In this document: positions 6,919-15,470 of the stretch, piece after piece
How positions within the stretch are numbered: position 1 is the stretch's first letter
How the letters are laid out: each line of letters opens with the position of its first letter
DNA from: Pseudoalteromonas apostichopi
GTDB lineage: Bacteria; Pseudomonadota; Gammaproteobacteria; Enterobacterales; Alteromonadaceae
Assembly: GCF_030297135.1 (NCBI RefSeq)
Contig: NZ_AP028066.1
Location: 806,001-870,000 of the forward strand
Length of the DNA stretch: 64,000 nucleotides
Reading direction: 5' to 3'
Made by a program: the position numbers and the translations under genes
Notes under the pieces: generated by a model
Databases searched by the model: none
What the model was told of the DNA's origin: nothing
What the model saw: only the letters and a program-made list of their open reading frames with translations

Positions 6919-7305
6919 TTATTCACACTTTACAATGATTTCATGACCATACGAATTATCGATTGAACACAACCAAACACCCTCTGAGCTTTTGGTAAAA
7001 ACATATGTCGCTTTTCGAATTACTTCTGGGTAATTAGGTGCTGACACAACTGTATTTGCTAAAACTAAAGCAGTATCTTCGGTTTCAAGAACTTCTAAAC
7101 CTTGTTGTTTTACTTGCAACCCATTTTTGAAATATACAGAAATTGCTTCAAAAGCCTTACGTATAGCAGCTTTACCCTTTGCATTTTTACCAGGCTCAAT
7201 AACTAAAATGGCGTCATCTGTATAGATATTAAGAAGTGTATCGAAGTCTTCGGCAACAATTGCATTATCGGCTTTTCTGATTTGTTCAACTATCGGATGA
7301 GCCAT
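6919..7305 (-). CDS. SnoaL/NTF2-like (DUF4440-type) protein
   Basis: This 128-residue protein has an NTF2-like cone fold pattern: VEQIRKADNAIVAEDFDTLL, then YTDDAILVIEPGKNAKGKAAI, then strands around VLETEDTALVLANTVV and ATYVFTKSSEGVWLC. It resembles the SgcJ/EcaC or DUF4440 group, which bind small molecules or act as isomerases; no catalytic role can be assigned here. The start at 7305 is chosen because GGAGA lies just upstream (GGAGAAATC before the ATG); an upstream in-frame ATG at 7371 would add 22 poorly conserved-looking residues. It stands alone between the cassette array and the RND locus. Confidence 0.75.
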   Translation of the reverse strand: MAHPIVEQIRKADNAIVAEDFDTLLNIYTDDAILVIEPGKNAKGKAAIRKAFEAISVYFKNGLQVKQQGLEVLETEDTALVLANTVVSAPNYPEVIRKATYVFTKSSEGVWLCSIDNSYGHEIIVKCE

Positions 7306-7587
7306 GATTTCTCCAAAATTAATAATGTAACAGTTGAGTGTGATATTTATTGAAATATCATAATTTACCATTAAAAAATCTAGGTCAATGACTGTTTACG
7401 TAAAAAATTATCAATGCAAACTCTGACTTGAAATTGGACAATTATGCGTTAGTGCCGAAAGTGCGCTCTGTGTTAATAGCTGACCATCATTTATTTACAG
7501 TAAAGACCATGCTTTTTTAAAGTATTCACCCTTACATACACTTTAAAGAGCGAACCTCCTAGTGATAGTAGGCAAGATAAAGGATGA

Positions 7588-8097
7588 CTACTCTATTGTA
7601 CTGTCTGGCTCCATGAAGTCTTCTAAAAACCAAGCTGAAAACTCATGTCGACCCTCTACATCCGCTTTGACATATATACTAGAGGCCTGCTGACGAACTG
7701 TTTTTTCTTTAGTATCTCTTACACCACTAATTTCTCTAAAACTCAATCCCTTCAGCATCAACATAGCAACTTCTTGTTCACTTTTTGTCAGTCCCCACTG
7801 ATTAAACTGTTCATTTATGACTTCACTGTATTTTATACGAGCAAGCTTCATTTCTTCCGAAATATTTTTTAGTTGAATGCCCGATTTATCTAATTCACTT
7901 TTCAACTGATTAATACGCTTTGTGCGGTTTGAAATATCTCGAACCAAAAAAACAAAACCAATCGCTGAAGCTAAAACAATCAAACTTTCTTCGACAATAT
8001 GCCAAGTCGGAACACCTAAAGAAATATCAGTAATTACATCAAAAAAATTGAGTACCATTATTATAGCTAGAAGCACTGCTATCGCTTTATCTTTCAT
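7588..8097 (-). CDS. Membrane-anchored LuxR/GerE-type transcription regulator
   Basis: This 169-residue protein has two N-terminal membrane segments (about residues 5-24 and 34-52) and a coiled-coil linker (about 58-92). Its C-terminal helix-turn-helix is of the LuxR/GerE type: LTKSEQEVAMLMLKGLSFRE, then TVRQQASSIYVKADV. There is no receiver or ligand domain, so sensing would be through the membrane part or linker. It is transcribed divergently from the RND efflux operon across a 155-base gap, and control of that operon is the obvious inference. The small membrane-plus-HTH layout is uncommon for LuxR-type regulators. Confidence 0.8.
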   Translation of the reverse strand: MKDKAIAVLLAIIMVLNFFDVITDISLGVPTWHIVEESLIVLASAIGFVFLVRDISNRTKRINQLKSELDKSGIQLKNISEEMKLARIKYSEVINEQFNQWGLTKSEQEVAMLMLKGLSFREISGVRDTKEKTVRQQASSIYVKADVEGRHEFSAWFLEDFMEPDSTIE

Positions 8098-8252
8098 ATA
8101 AAAATCAACCAGTTAAAAAGTTTATGGGACATTTGTCTTATGAATTTACAACACATGCCTGACGTAAAAACTACACATTATTTGTAGGATAAGTTCACTT
8201 AAAAACAAAACAAGGCAACTATCGCGGTTAGCCTAACAAGAGTCAGTAACAA
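8098..8252. promoter_or_regulatory. Divergent control region with two short inverted repeats
   Basis: This gap separates the anchored regulator from the RND operon and must hold both promoters. It contains a perfect palindrome GACATTTGTC (8128-8137) and an inverted repeat CTACA-7-TGTAG (8171-8187). Either could be an operator for the LuxR-type regulator; neither matches a site I know. Promoter hexamers cannot be assigned with confidence. Confidence 0.4.
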
Positions 8253-9284
8253 ATGATAGCAACCTCATATCGATTATTCTCATTAATAGCGTCAATGTTG
8301 TTAACCGTTTTAAGCATGCAAACTCAAGCTGAACAAGTCACCAATTCAGTGATCGCCATTTCACAATTGGGAAGCTTTAAACATCAGTTCAAAACCGTAC
8401 ATCAGGTTGACAGTATGGAGATAGAGCAAGTGCTTGGAGAGGTATCCTTTAAACCTAAATCCAGTTTCAAAGTACAACTGCCTTTTACACCGCAACAAAT
8501 ATCTTTTTTATACAATCCGGGTGTTAAGGTAAGTAAAGGACAAAAAGTAGCTAGAATAGAAGGGCCAGAAGTACATCACTTCTTAGAAGAAATAGATGCC
8601 AGTAAATCAATATTTTTAAAAAGTAAGAAGCATCTTGAGTCTGTTAAAAATTATGCAAATTCGAAAACGATAAAAAGTGCTGAATGGTTAGACATCAACA
8701 AAACCTATCTTCAAGCAAAGTTAAGTTTTGAACACTTAAGCCATGCACTACAACAATTAGCCATCGATAAAAACGGCGATATTTTTATAATCAGTCCTTC
8801 TAATGGTCAACTTAAGTATACGAACGAACAATCACCATACCTTTTTGAAATAATTCCTTCACATAATGTTTTTGTAAAATCTTCGCTATTAGCAAGCACT
8901 GCAAAAAATGTTAACTCATTTAAAACTGAAGATAATTGCATACTAAAAGTAGAAAATGTTGACGAAACAATCAGCCGTTATAAGCAAACAGTCTGGAGTA
9001 GTTTCGACTCATCGTGTGAGCTTAAACTCGGGCAACAACTGTTACTAACACCTATCGTTTTAATTGAAGGTATTAAAGTCCCTCACCAGTCATTATTCGA
9101 ACTCAATAACAAAAGCTATGTTGCAGTAAAACGAGGACAAGAAATAAACTTAGTTAAGGTCATTATTATTGGCAATGAGAATGATAGCTACATTGTTCAA
9201 TCTGACAATCTAACACCTCAAGCCGAAGTACTTAGCTCCTTCGTTAGCATTGCCCAAGGTCTATTTCTCGGGCTGGGAGAATAA
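8253..9284 (+). CDS. RND efflux periplasmic adaptor (membrane fusion) protein, divergent
   Basis: The 343-residue protein has a Sec signal peptide (about residues 1-26, ending TQA). It then shows the split lipoyl/beta-barrel pattern of HlyD/CusB adaptors: NPGVKVSKGQKVARIEGPEV, a helical hairpin (about residues 108-170), SPSNGQLKY and a late beta-barrel. Similarity is loose, and no metal-binding Met or His cluster stands out. It lies three bases before the pump gene, so translation is coupled. Its job would be to link the pump to an outer-membrane channel in the periplasm. No channel gene is in the cluster, so a TolC-type protein from elsewhere must serve. Confidence 0.75.
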   Translation: MIATSYRLFSLIASMLLTVLSMQTQAEQVTNSVIAISQLGSFKHQFKTVHQVDSMEIEQVLGEVSFKPKSSFKVQLPFTPQQISFLYNPGVKVSKGQKVARIEGPEVHHFLEEIDASKSIFLKSKKHLESVKNYANSKTIKSAEWLDINKTYLQAKLSFEHLSHALQQLAIDKNGDIFIISPSNGQLKYTNEQSPYLFEIIPSHNVFVKSSLLASTAKNVNSFKTEDNCILKVENVDETISRYKQTVWSSFDSSCELKLGQQLLLTPIVLIEGIKVPHQSLFELNNKSYVAVKRGQEINLVKVIIIGNENDSYIVQSDNLTPQAEVLSSFVSIAQGLFLGLGE

Positions 9285-9287
9285 ACG

Positions 9288-12200
9288 ATGATAAGTGCGG
9301 TAATCAGGTTTTCTCTTATTCAACGAATTTTTATTACTATTTTGACTTTGCTCGTAACTGCTGCAGGAGTCAACGCTTGGTTTAATTTGCCAATTGATGC
9401 TTTTCCCGACATTTCTCCTACCCAAGTAAAAATTGTCTTAAAAGCACCGGGAATGACAACTTCGGAAATAGAAACTCAAATTACACGTATTGTCGAAACA
9501 GAGTTACTTGGTATTCCATCCCAAAAGATTCTTCGTTCAACTACAAAATATTCTATTACTGATATTACACTTGATTTTGAAGAAGGCACTGATATTTATT
9601 GGGCGAGACAACAAGTAAATGAAAGGCTGATGAATATTTGGGCTGAACTCCCAGAGGGTATTTCTGGTGGTCTTGCTCCTATGAGTACGCCTCTAAGTGA
9701 AATTTTTATGTTTACAGTTGATAATCCAAACTTAAGCCTTCAACAGCGACGTGATATTTTGGACTGGCAGATCAGACCGATTCTTCGAACAGTTGAAGGC
9801 GTCGCAGACGTAAACAGTTTAGGCGGCTATGTAAAAACATATGAAATAACACCAACTACTTTGAAAATGAAATCACTAGACGTTTCTTTTAGTGATATTG
9901 AACAAGCCGTAATAGCTAACAATTTAAATGGAGGACTTGGCCGAATAAACAAAGGTAACGACAATTTTGTTGTTCGAACACAAGGACAATTTGAAAAAAT
10001 TGATGATATACGTCAGTTAGTTATAAAAAACAACCAACAAGGAATAATCAGGTTAGCCGATGTTGCAGCAATCAGCGAAGGAAGTTTAATACGTTATGGT
10101 GCAGTGACACATAATGGTGAAGAGGCCGTACAAGGCTTAGTTATTGCGCTAAAAAACAGTAATACCGACCAAGTAGTAAGTTCAGTTAAAGAAAAACTTT
10201 TAGAACTAGAGCGCTCACTACCTAGTGGTACTACTATCAATGTCTTTTATGACAGATCTAATTTGATTAGTACTGCTATTGAAACCATCACAAATGCATT
10301 AGTTCAAGCTGTAGTGCTCGTTATCATATTGCTAGCCTTATTTCTTGGCAACTTTAGAGCGGCACTGATTGTCTCTATATCCTTGCCGGTGGCAGCTCTT
10401 GCCACTTTTATATTAATGAGCCATTTTTCCATATCAGCAAATTTAATGAGTTTAGGAGGCTTAGTTATTGCTATTGGTATGCTTGTTGATTCATCTGTTG
10501 TCGTTGTTGAAAATACTGTAAATAGGCTTTCAGAAAACAGCAAACTTCCTAAGCTGCATGTTATTTATAGAGCATGTAAAGAAGTTTCTGTGCCAACTGT
10601 ATCAGGAACATTAATTGTCGTTATTGTTTTTTCCCCTCTATTAACTCTTTCAGGGTTAGAAGGGAAGCTGTTTACGCCTGTTGCATTGACGATTGTTTTT
10701 GCGATGTTATCTGCGCTAGTTTTAGCGTTTACTTGCATCCCGGTGCTAGCTTCAATGATACTGAAATCAAATGAAGCGAGTGAGCCTAGCTTCATCAAAT
10801 CATTACAAATACAGTACAAAAAGTCGCTATTAAGCGTTATTAATTCACCTAAATCAGCATCATCGATAGCTTTTTTGGTGTTGATCACAAGCATTTTTGC
10901 CTTTGTAAGTTTGGGGAAAAGTTTTATGCCTACGTTGGATGAAGGAGACATCATTGTTCAACTAGAAAAGTCGCCATCTATTACCCTACAATCCTCTTTA
11001 AATATTGATACCCAAGTAGAGAAAGCACTACTAAAACAAGTACCTGAAATACTTCAAATTGTAGCCAGAACTGGATCAGATGAGCTTGGCCTAGATCCTA
11101 TGAGCCTAAATGAAACGGATATATTCATGGAGTTGAAGCCTCAAAATGAGTGGCGCTTTGATACCAAGCAACAGCTAATCGAAGATATACGCAACGTATT
11201 ATCAAATTACCCCGGTATGAACACAAATTTTACTCAACCTATTCAAATGCGGGTAACTGAAATGCTAACTGGCACTACAGGCGATGTATCAATAAAAGTT
11301 TTTGGGGATAAAGTCCAAGAATTAGCAAATATCGCTGAAAAAATGAAAGTGTTAGTAAGCCAAGTATCTGGTAGTCAAGACATACAAACAGCATTGATAG
11401 AAGGTGGAAAATACATTCGCATTTCATTAAAACCTGAAATAGCTCATCAATTTGGTTTAACCACTAAAGCATTAACTGATTTTCTAAAGCCACAACTTGA
11501 AGGCTCACAAATATCTAAACTAGTTACCGTTAATAAATTTACGCCTATTGTTTTCGGTGCTTCGTCGAAGCACAAAGCAAGTCAGATTGGCTCAATAAAT
11601 GATTTGAAACAAGTATCTGTTTTAATGCCTGATAATACCATTTTACCTCTAGAGAGCGTCGCTGACATTAAGGTAGAACAAGAACCTTTACTGATCGAAA
11701 GAGAACGAGGTAAACGTTTTGTCTCAATTACAACCAATGTTGAAAACAGAGATGTGGTAAGTTTTGTTGAAGACTTACAAGCTAAAGTTCACTCTGAGTT
11801 GTCGCTTCCTAGCGGCTATTACGTAACTTTTGGTGGTGAGTTCGAAAATCAGCAACGAGCAATGAAGAACTTAATAATCGTTGTTCCTCTAGCTTTAATC
11901 TTAATTTTTGTGATTTTATTTACAACTTTTCGCTCTGTATCCTTAGCAAGTTTGATTCTTTGTAACATCCCATTCGCCTTAATGGGAGGGGTTTTTGCGT
12001 TACTAATATCTGAACAATATTTATCAATTCCTGCATCAGTTGGCTTTATTGCATTACTTGGTGTTGCAGTGCTCAATGGTATCGTTATGGTTAGTTATTT
12101 CGAACAGAGCAAAACCACTATATCTAATATCACTGAACGTGTAGTAGATGGCTCTCGAAGAAGGCTGCGTCCAGTACTTATGACCGCGACCACTGCAATG

Positions 12201-12356
12201 TTTGGCCTAATGCCTTTAGCGTTTGCTTCAGGTCCGGGAGCTGAGATACAAAAACCGCTTGCTATAGTTGTTATAGGAGGCTTACTGACTTCAACGGCAA
12301 CAACTCTCTATTTATTACCAATCTGGTATCGTTTATTGGAGCAGCGCAATGTTTAG
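9288..12356 (+). CDS. RND efflux pump of the CusA/CzcA (heavy-metal efflux) group
   Basis: At 1022 residues this is full length for an RND transporter: twelve membrane helices with two large periplasmic loops. The N-terminus (LPIDAFPDISPTQVKIVLKA, then EEGTDIYWARQQVNERL) is typical of the heavy-metal efflux group. Transmembrane helix 4 has GGLVIAIGMLVDSSVVVVEN, with the proton-relay Asp near residue 401, as in CusA. The pump exports metal ions or other toxic compounds across the envelope using the proton gradient. The substrate is not certain, because the Met or carboxylate relay typical of Cu/Ag pumps cannot be checked without a structure alignment. The next gene overlaps its end by eight bases. 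Confidence 0.88.
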   Translation: MISAVIRFSLIQRIFITILTLLVTAAGVNAWFNLPIDAFPDISPTQVKIVLKAPGMTTSEIETQITRIVETELLGIPSQKILRSTTKYSITDITLDFEEGTDIYWARQQVNERLMNIWAELPEGISGGLAPMSTPLSEIFMFTVDNPNLSLQQRRDILDWQIRPILRTVEGVADVNSLGGYVKTYEITPTTLKMKSLDVSFSDIEQAVIANNLNGGLGRINKGNDNFVVRTQGQFEKIDDIRQLVIKNNQQGIIRLADVAAISEGSLIRYGAVTHNGEEAVQGLVIALKNSNTDQVVSSVKEKLLELERSLPSGTTINVFYDRSNLISTAIETITNALVQAVVLVIILLALFLGNFRAALIVSISLPVAALATFILMSHFSISANLMSLGGLVIAIGMLVDSSVVVVENTVNRLSENSKLPKLHVIYRACKEVSVPTVSGTLIVVIVFSPLLTLSGLEGKLFTPVALTIVFAMLSALVLAFTCIPVLASMILKSNEASEPSFIKSLQIQYKKSLLSVINSPKSASSIAFLVLITSIFAFVSLGKSFMPTLDEGDIIVQLEKSPSITLQSSLNIDTQVEKALLKQVPEILQIVARTGSDELGLDPMSLNETDIFMELKPQNEWRFDTKQQLIEDIRNVLSNYPGMNTNFTQPIQMRVTEMLTGTTGDVSIKVFGDKVQELANIAEKMKVLVSQVSGSQDIQTALIEGGKYIRISLKPEIAHQFGLTTKALTDFLKPQLEGSQISKLVTVNKFTPIVFGASSKHKASQIGSINDLKQVSVLMPDNTILPLESVADIKVEQEPLLIERERGKRFVSITTNVENRDVVSFVEDLQAKVHSELSLPSGYYVTFGGEFENQQRAMKNLIIVVPLALILIFVILFTTFRSVSLASLILCNIPFALMGGVFALLISEQYLSIPASVGFIALLGVAVLNGIVMVSYFEQSKTTISNITERVVDGSRRRLRPVLMTATTAMFGLMPLAFASGPGAEIQKPLAIVVIGGLLTSTATTLYLLPIWYRLLEQRNV

Positions 12357-12654
12357 TTCATCATTAGTTTTTACCTTCATAGTCCCTAAGAAGCACAAGG
12401 ATGATGTTATCGACCAATTAATGCTGAGTGATATAGCATCCGGCTTCAACATTTTCCCGATCATGGGCTACAGCAAGAAACATAGTGCTTTTAGCTTAGA
12501 GGAACAAGTTAGAGGCTACAAAGATATGCTGAAGTTTGAAGTAGTTATTGAGCAATGTGAATTAGAAAAGCTTAAAGAAGAACTAAAGTTACTATTCACA
12601 ACCATAAAAATTAGGTATTGGACAACAACTATCACCGAAACAGGCCATTTATAA
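12349..12654 (+). CDS. DUF3240-like small protein (PII-like fold), pump-associated
   Basis: This 101-residue soluble protein (FTFIVPKKHKDDVIDQLML, then GFNIFPIMGYSKKH, then a C-terminal strand pair ending KIRYWTTTITETGHL) resembles DUF3240. That family of ferredoxin-like/PII-like proteins is commonly encoded directly after CusA/CzcA pumps. It overlaps the pump gene by eight bases, so the two are made together. The function of the family is unknown; regulation of pump activity or ligand sensing is a reasonable guess. The identification rests on size, fold pattern and position. Confidence 0.65.
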   Translation: MFSSSLVFTFIVPKKHKDDVIDQLMLSDIASGFNIFPIMGYSKKHSAFSLEEQVRGYKDMLKFEVVIEQCELEKLKEELKLLFTTIKIRYWTTTITETGHL

Positions 12655-12685
12655 GTTACGCAATCTCTGGAAAAGGAGAAATGTT

Positions 12686-13408
12686 ATGAACAAAACTAGA
12701 ACACTTACTTATGTATGGCCTAAAAGCATCAGGCTTTTTCACTGGATAAACGTCATCACAATTAGCTTACTAATTGTGATCGGCTTAATCATCTTTAATG
12801 GAAAAACACTTGGTGTAACGGTGGACGCCAAAATAATGCTTAAAACCATACATGTTACTATCGGTTACATTTTTGCCATAAACCTTATCATTCGGCTGGT
12901 TATGGGTTTTATTGGTTCGTCGAATGACATGTGGTCACAAACTCTGCCATTTATGAAAGGGTATAAGAAGGAACTAACTAAATTCAGACGTTCTCCCAAA
13001 CAAGTATACAAAGGCCATAATCCAATAGGAAAGCTCATGGTATTAGCTTTGCTGATAGCAATGACAATTCAAATGGCAACGGGCTTAATACTGGCAGGGA
13101 CTGATATTTACTACCCACCGTTAGGACAGCACTTTGCTAAAAGCATTGCGCTTGACGAGACTCAACTTGACGTAATCGAGCCTTATTCAAAAGTTAATGT
13201 TGACGATGAACGTTATAAGCAGCTTAAAGAGTTTCGCTCCCCCATCATCACTGCTCATGTATACGCATTTTATGCCCTAGTAATACTTATACCATTGCAT
13301 ATACTAGGTGTTATCGTTGCTGAACGAAGAGAAAAGTCAGGACTGGTTTCAGCAATGATCAATGGTTATAAATTTCTACCCGAAAAATCGAATAATCACA
13401 AAACTTAA
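12686..13408 (+). CDS. Cytochrome b561 / b-type di-haem membrane protein
   Basis: This 240-residue membrane protein has about four helices and well-placed haem-ligand histidines: FHWIN (near residue 20), KTIHVTIGY (near 56), and in the last helices TAHVYAFY and PLHILGV. The family passes electrons between quinol and periplasmic partners. It follows the DUF3240 gene by 31 bases with its own strong ribosome site (AAAAGGAGAAATGTT before the ATG). A cytochrome at the end of an RND operon suggests a link between efflux and redox state, or detoxification of a redox-active compound; that is inference. Confidence 0.82.
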   Translation: MNKTRTLTYVWPKSIRLFHWINVITISLLIVIGLIIFNGKTLGVTVDAKIMLKTIHVTIGYIFAINLIIRLVMGFIGSSNDMWSQTLPFMKGYKKELTKFRRSPKQVYKGHNPIGKLMVLALLIAMTIQMATGLILAGTDIYYPPLGQHFAKSIALDETQLDVIEPYSKVNVDDERYKQLKEFRSPIITAHVYAFYALVILIPLHILGVIVAERREKSGLVSAMINGYKFLPEKSNNHKT

Positions 13409-13810
13409 TTTAAATCTATTAGTTTATTTAGGCTATAAATACAAAAGGCAAACTGAGGTATTCCTTTTTGGAATTAAAATCTTTGGGTGATTGCTTACAA
13501 GTGAGAATTGGCAATTAATGCTAGATAAGTTATGCCGAATGGCAGCTAGTCGCTCAAGGCAGACCTTCCGACATATATCACTATAGATTTTGGTTTATTC
13601 GACTACTGGCTTTTCCTGACAACCAGACGCCTCTTATTTAGACTTAGAGAATAACAATTAATTATTTTATTTAAATTCAACAAGCTAAAAAACCAAAGCT
13701 CAAAGCATAATAATAAACCATTAAAAATAGCATTTATTTTCATTTTTTTGGCAGATTGTTTTATCTAAGTAGCAAAGTACTATATTAGAAAAACCTCTCA
13801 AGGACTGAGA
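13409..13810. other. A+T-rich gap downstream of the RND operon
   Basis: This is 402 bases with no supportable gene. I see no T-tailed hairpin directly after the cytochrome gene. The right half is strongly A+T-rich and probably holds the promoter of the following small gene. Confidence 0.5.
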
Positions 13811-14257
13811 ATGAAAGTATTGAATTTAAGGAAGAGTTCAGAGAAAAGCACACTTGCTATCCTCGTAACTTTAGCCGTTTTAACATTGTCTATACTGAAA
13901 GTGACATCACAAAAGCATCCACTTCATGACCTACTTTTAATGGCTTTTATGCTTACATCGTTTGTAATTATATTTTTGATATTGAACAGTAAAAATGAGC
14001 TGACGATATGTCGCCACGGTATTTTTTATAGCTCAGCGTTTGGTAATGTTCATATTGAGCCAAACAAAACTAAACTAATTAAACAATATTCTAAATATGG
14101 TTTTAACTGCGTGGTAATTATTGGTCATGGCTACTTTATATTTGCGCCATTTTATTATTTAACGTCAAAACAAAAACAACGATTAAAACGATATGATAAT
14201 AACTTGCTGCATTGGTTACAGGTAACGCGTAAACGCAGCAAGTTTCAGGGCTATTAG
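13811..14257 (+). CDS. Unknown small membrane protein (148 residues)
   Basis: Two membrane segments are visible (about residues 15-34 and 41-62), followed by a basic C-terminal domain with ICRHGIFYSSAFGNVHIEP and a Lys/Arg-rich tail. The pattern is like small proteins with a PH-like domain after two helices, but I do not recognise a named family. A ribosome site (AAGGA) precedes the ATG. It is low in G+C like the RND operon before it and is convergent with rnd. Confidence 0.55.
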   Translation: MKVLNLRKSSEKSTLAILVTLAVLTLSILKVTSQKHPLHDLLLMAFMLTSFVIIFLILNSKNELTICRHGIFYSSAFGNVHIEPNKTKLIKQYSKYGFNCVVIIGHGYFIFAPFYYLTSKQKQRLKRYDNNLLHWLQVTRKRSKFQGY

Positions 14258-14291
14258 TGACGAGTACAAAGCCCTTTTAATAGGCTGTTGC

Positions 14292-15422
14292 TCAGTTTTG
14301 CCACTCTTTAAGTACGTCTTTTACAAGCTCATAGCGCCATGAGTTAAACAGGTCTGGTTTTGATGCAGTTTTACGCTCATCGGCATCGAGCTTCCAATTC
14401 CAGCTGATCAGTTGGTTAATCTGTTTTTTAGAGGCCAATACATCTTCAGGAATACCCTGCTCTTTTGCAGCTTTAGTAACTTTTTGCTTAATATCTTTAG
14501 CGGCTTTTTTGTATGCCGGAAAATCAATTAAACGTTTTAATTGTGCTGGTTGTTCGCTTACAGGAACAGCTTTACCACGCTCAATACATTTTAAAATTTC
14601 AACGCCCGAACGGTTAACTTCCATAGGCTCAACACCTGGCACTCGGCGTAACGCATTTAAACTTGTAGGCTTACGCTTAGCAATTTCAACCATGTTGTGC
14701 TCTTTTACCACAAAGTTAAGTGCGAGATTTTTGCGCTCTGCCTTTTCACGGCGCCATGCAGCAAGTTCGCGCAATACCGCTAAGTCGTGCGGTCGTAATT
14801 GCCATGCATTTTTAATGTCTTTGTAAAGCTGCTCTGCAGGTGTTTGGTAAGCACGTTTTTGCGCAACTAACTCGCTTTCGCTGATCACGATGTCAAAAAA
14901 GCCAGCTTCATCAATTTGTTTTTTAATAATTTCAAAACAAGGCAGTAAGTGATACGTATCGGCAGCGGCATAATCTAGCTGCTTCTCAGTGAGTGGGCGC
15001 TGTAACCAATTAGTGCGCGATTCACTTTTATCAATTTCGATATCAAGTAATTCTTTAACCATGTGCGCAAAGCCCATGCAGTTACCATGGCCTAGTATTT
15101 GTAGAGCAAATTGGGTATCAAACAATGGTGTTGGTACAAAACCAGCATATTTTTGAAACACTTCAATATCTTCTGACGGTGAGTGCAGTACTTTTAACAC
15201 CTCAGGGTTTTTAAGTACTTGCCAAAAATCAAAAAGCGACAACTCAGCCAGTGGGTCGATTAACGCTAAATGCTCACCATCATATACTTGAATAAGTGCA
15301 ACTTCAGGGTAAAGCGTACGACGACGCATAAACTCAGTATCAATTGCTAGTACCGGTTTACCTGTTATTTTTTCTACAAAATCATTTAATTGATTTTGTG
15401 TTTCGATCAGTTGATATTGCAC
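14292..15422 (-). CDS. rnd: Ribonuclease D
   Basis: This is a 376-residue 3'-5' exoribonuclease that trims tRNA and other stable RNA precursors. The N-terminal DEDD exonuclease domain shows AIDTEFMRRRTLYP (Asp and Glu), HSPSEDIEVFQ (Asp) and DYAAADTYHLLP (Tyr and Asp). It is followed by two HRDC-type helical domains, the first around LRELAAWRREKAERKN. The start is GTG at 15422 with AAAGGGG upstream. It lies 48 bases after fadD across a terminator. The fadD-rnd order is the same as in E. coli. Confidence 0.95.
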   Translation of the reverse strand: MQYQLIETQNQLNDFVEKITGKPVLAIDTEFMRRRTLYPEVALIQVYDGEHLALIDPLAELSLFDFWQVLKNPEVLKVLHSPSEDIEVFQKYAGFVPTPLFDTQFALQILGHGNCMGFAHMVKELLDIEIDKSESRTNWLQRPLTEKQLDYAAADTYHLLPCFEIIKKQIDEAGFFDIVISESELVAQKRAYQTPAEQLYKDIKNAWQLRPHDLAVLRELAAWRREKAERKNLALNFVVKEHNMVEIAKRKPTSLNALRRVPGVEPMEVNRSGVEILKCIERGKAVPVSEQPAQLKRLIDFPAYKKAAKDIKQKVTKAAKEQGIPEDVLASKKQINQLISWNWKLDADERKTASKPDLFNSWRYELVKDVLKEWQN

Positions 15423-15447
15423 TTATACCCCTTTCTTTACCATAAAA

Positions 15448-15467
15448 AAGCCGGCTAATGCCGGCTT
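15448..15467 (-). terminator. Rho-independent terminator after fadD
   Basis: AAGCCGGC (15467-15460 on the minus strand) pairs with GCCGGCTT (15455-15448), and a run of T residues follows on the minus strand. It sits between fadD and rnd. Confidence 0.85.
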
Positions 15468-15470
15468 AAA

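Noticed and set aside
10304..10954. Long antisense open frames inside the RND pump gene
   Set aside because: They are shadows of the pump coding frame with no ribosome sites and no protein-like composition.
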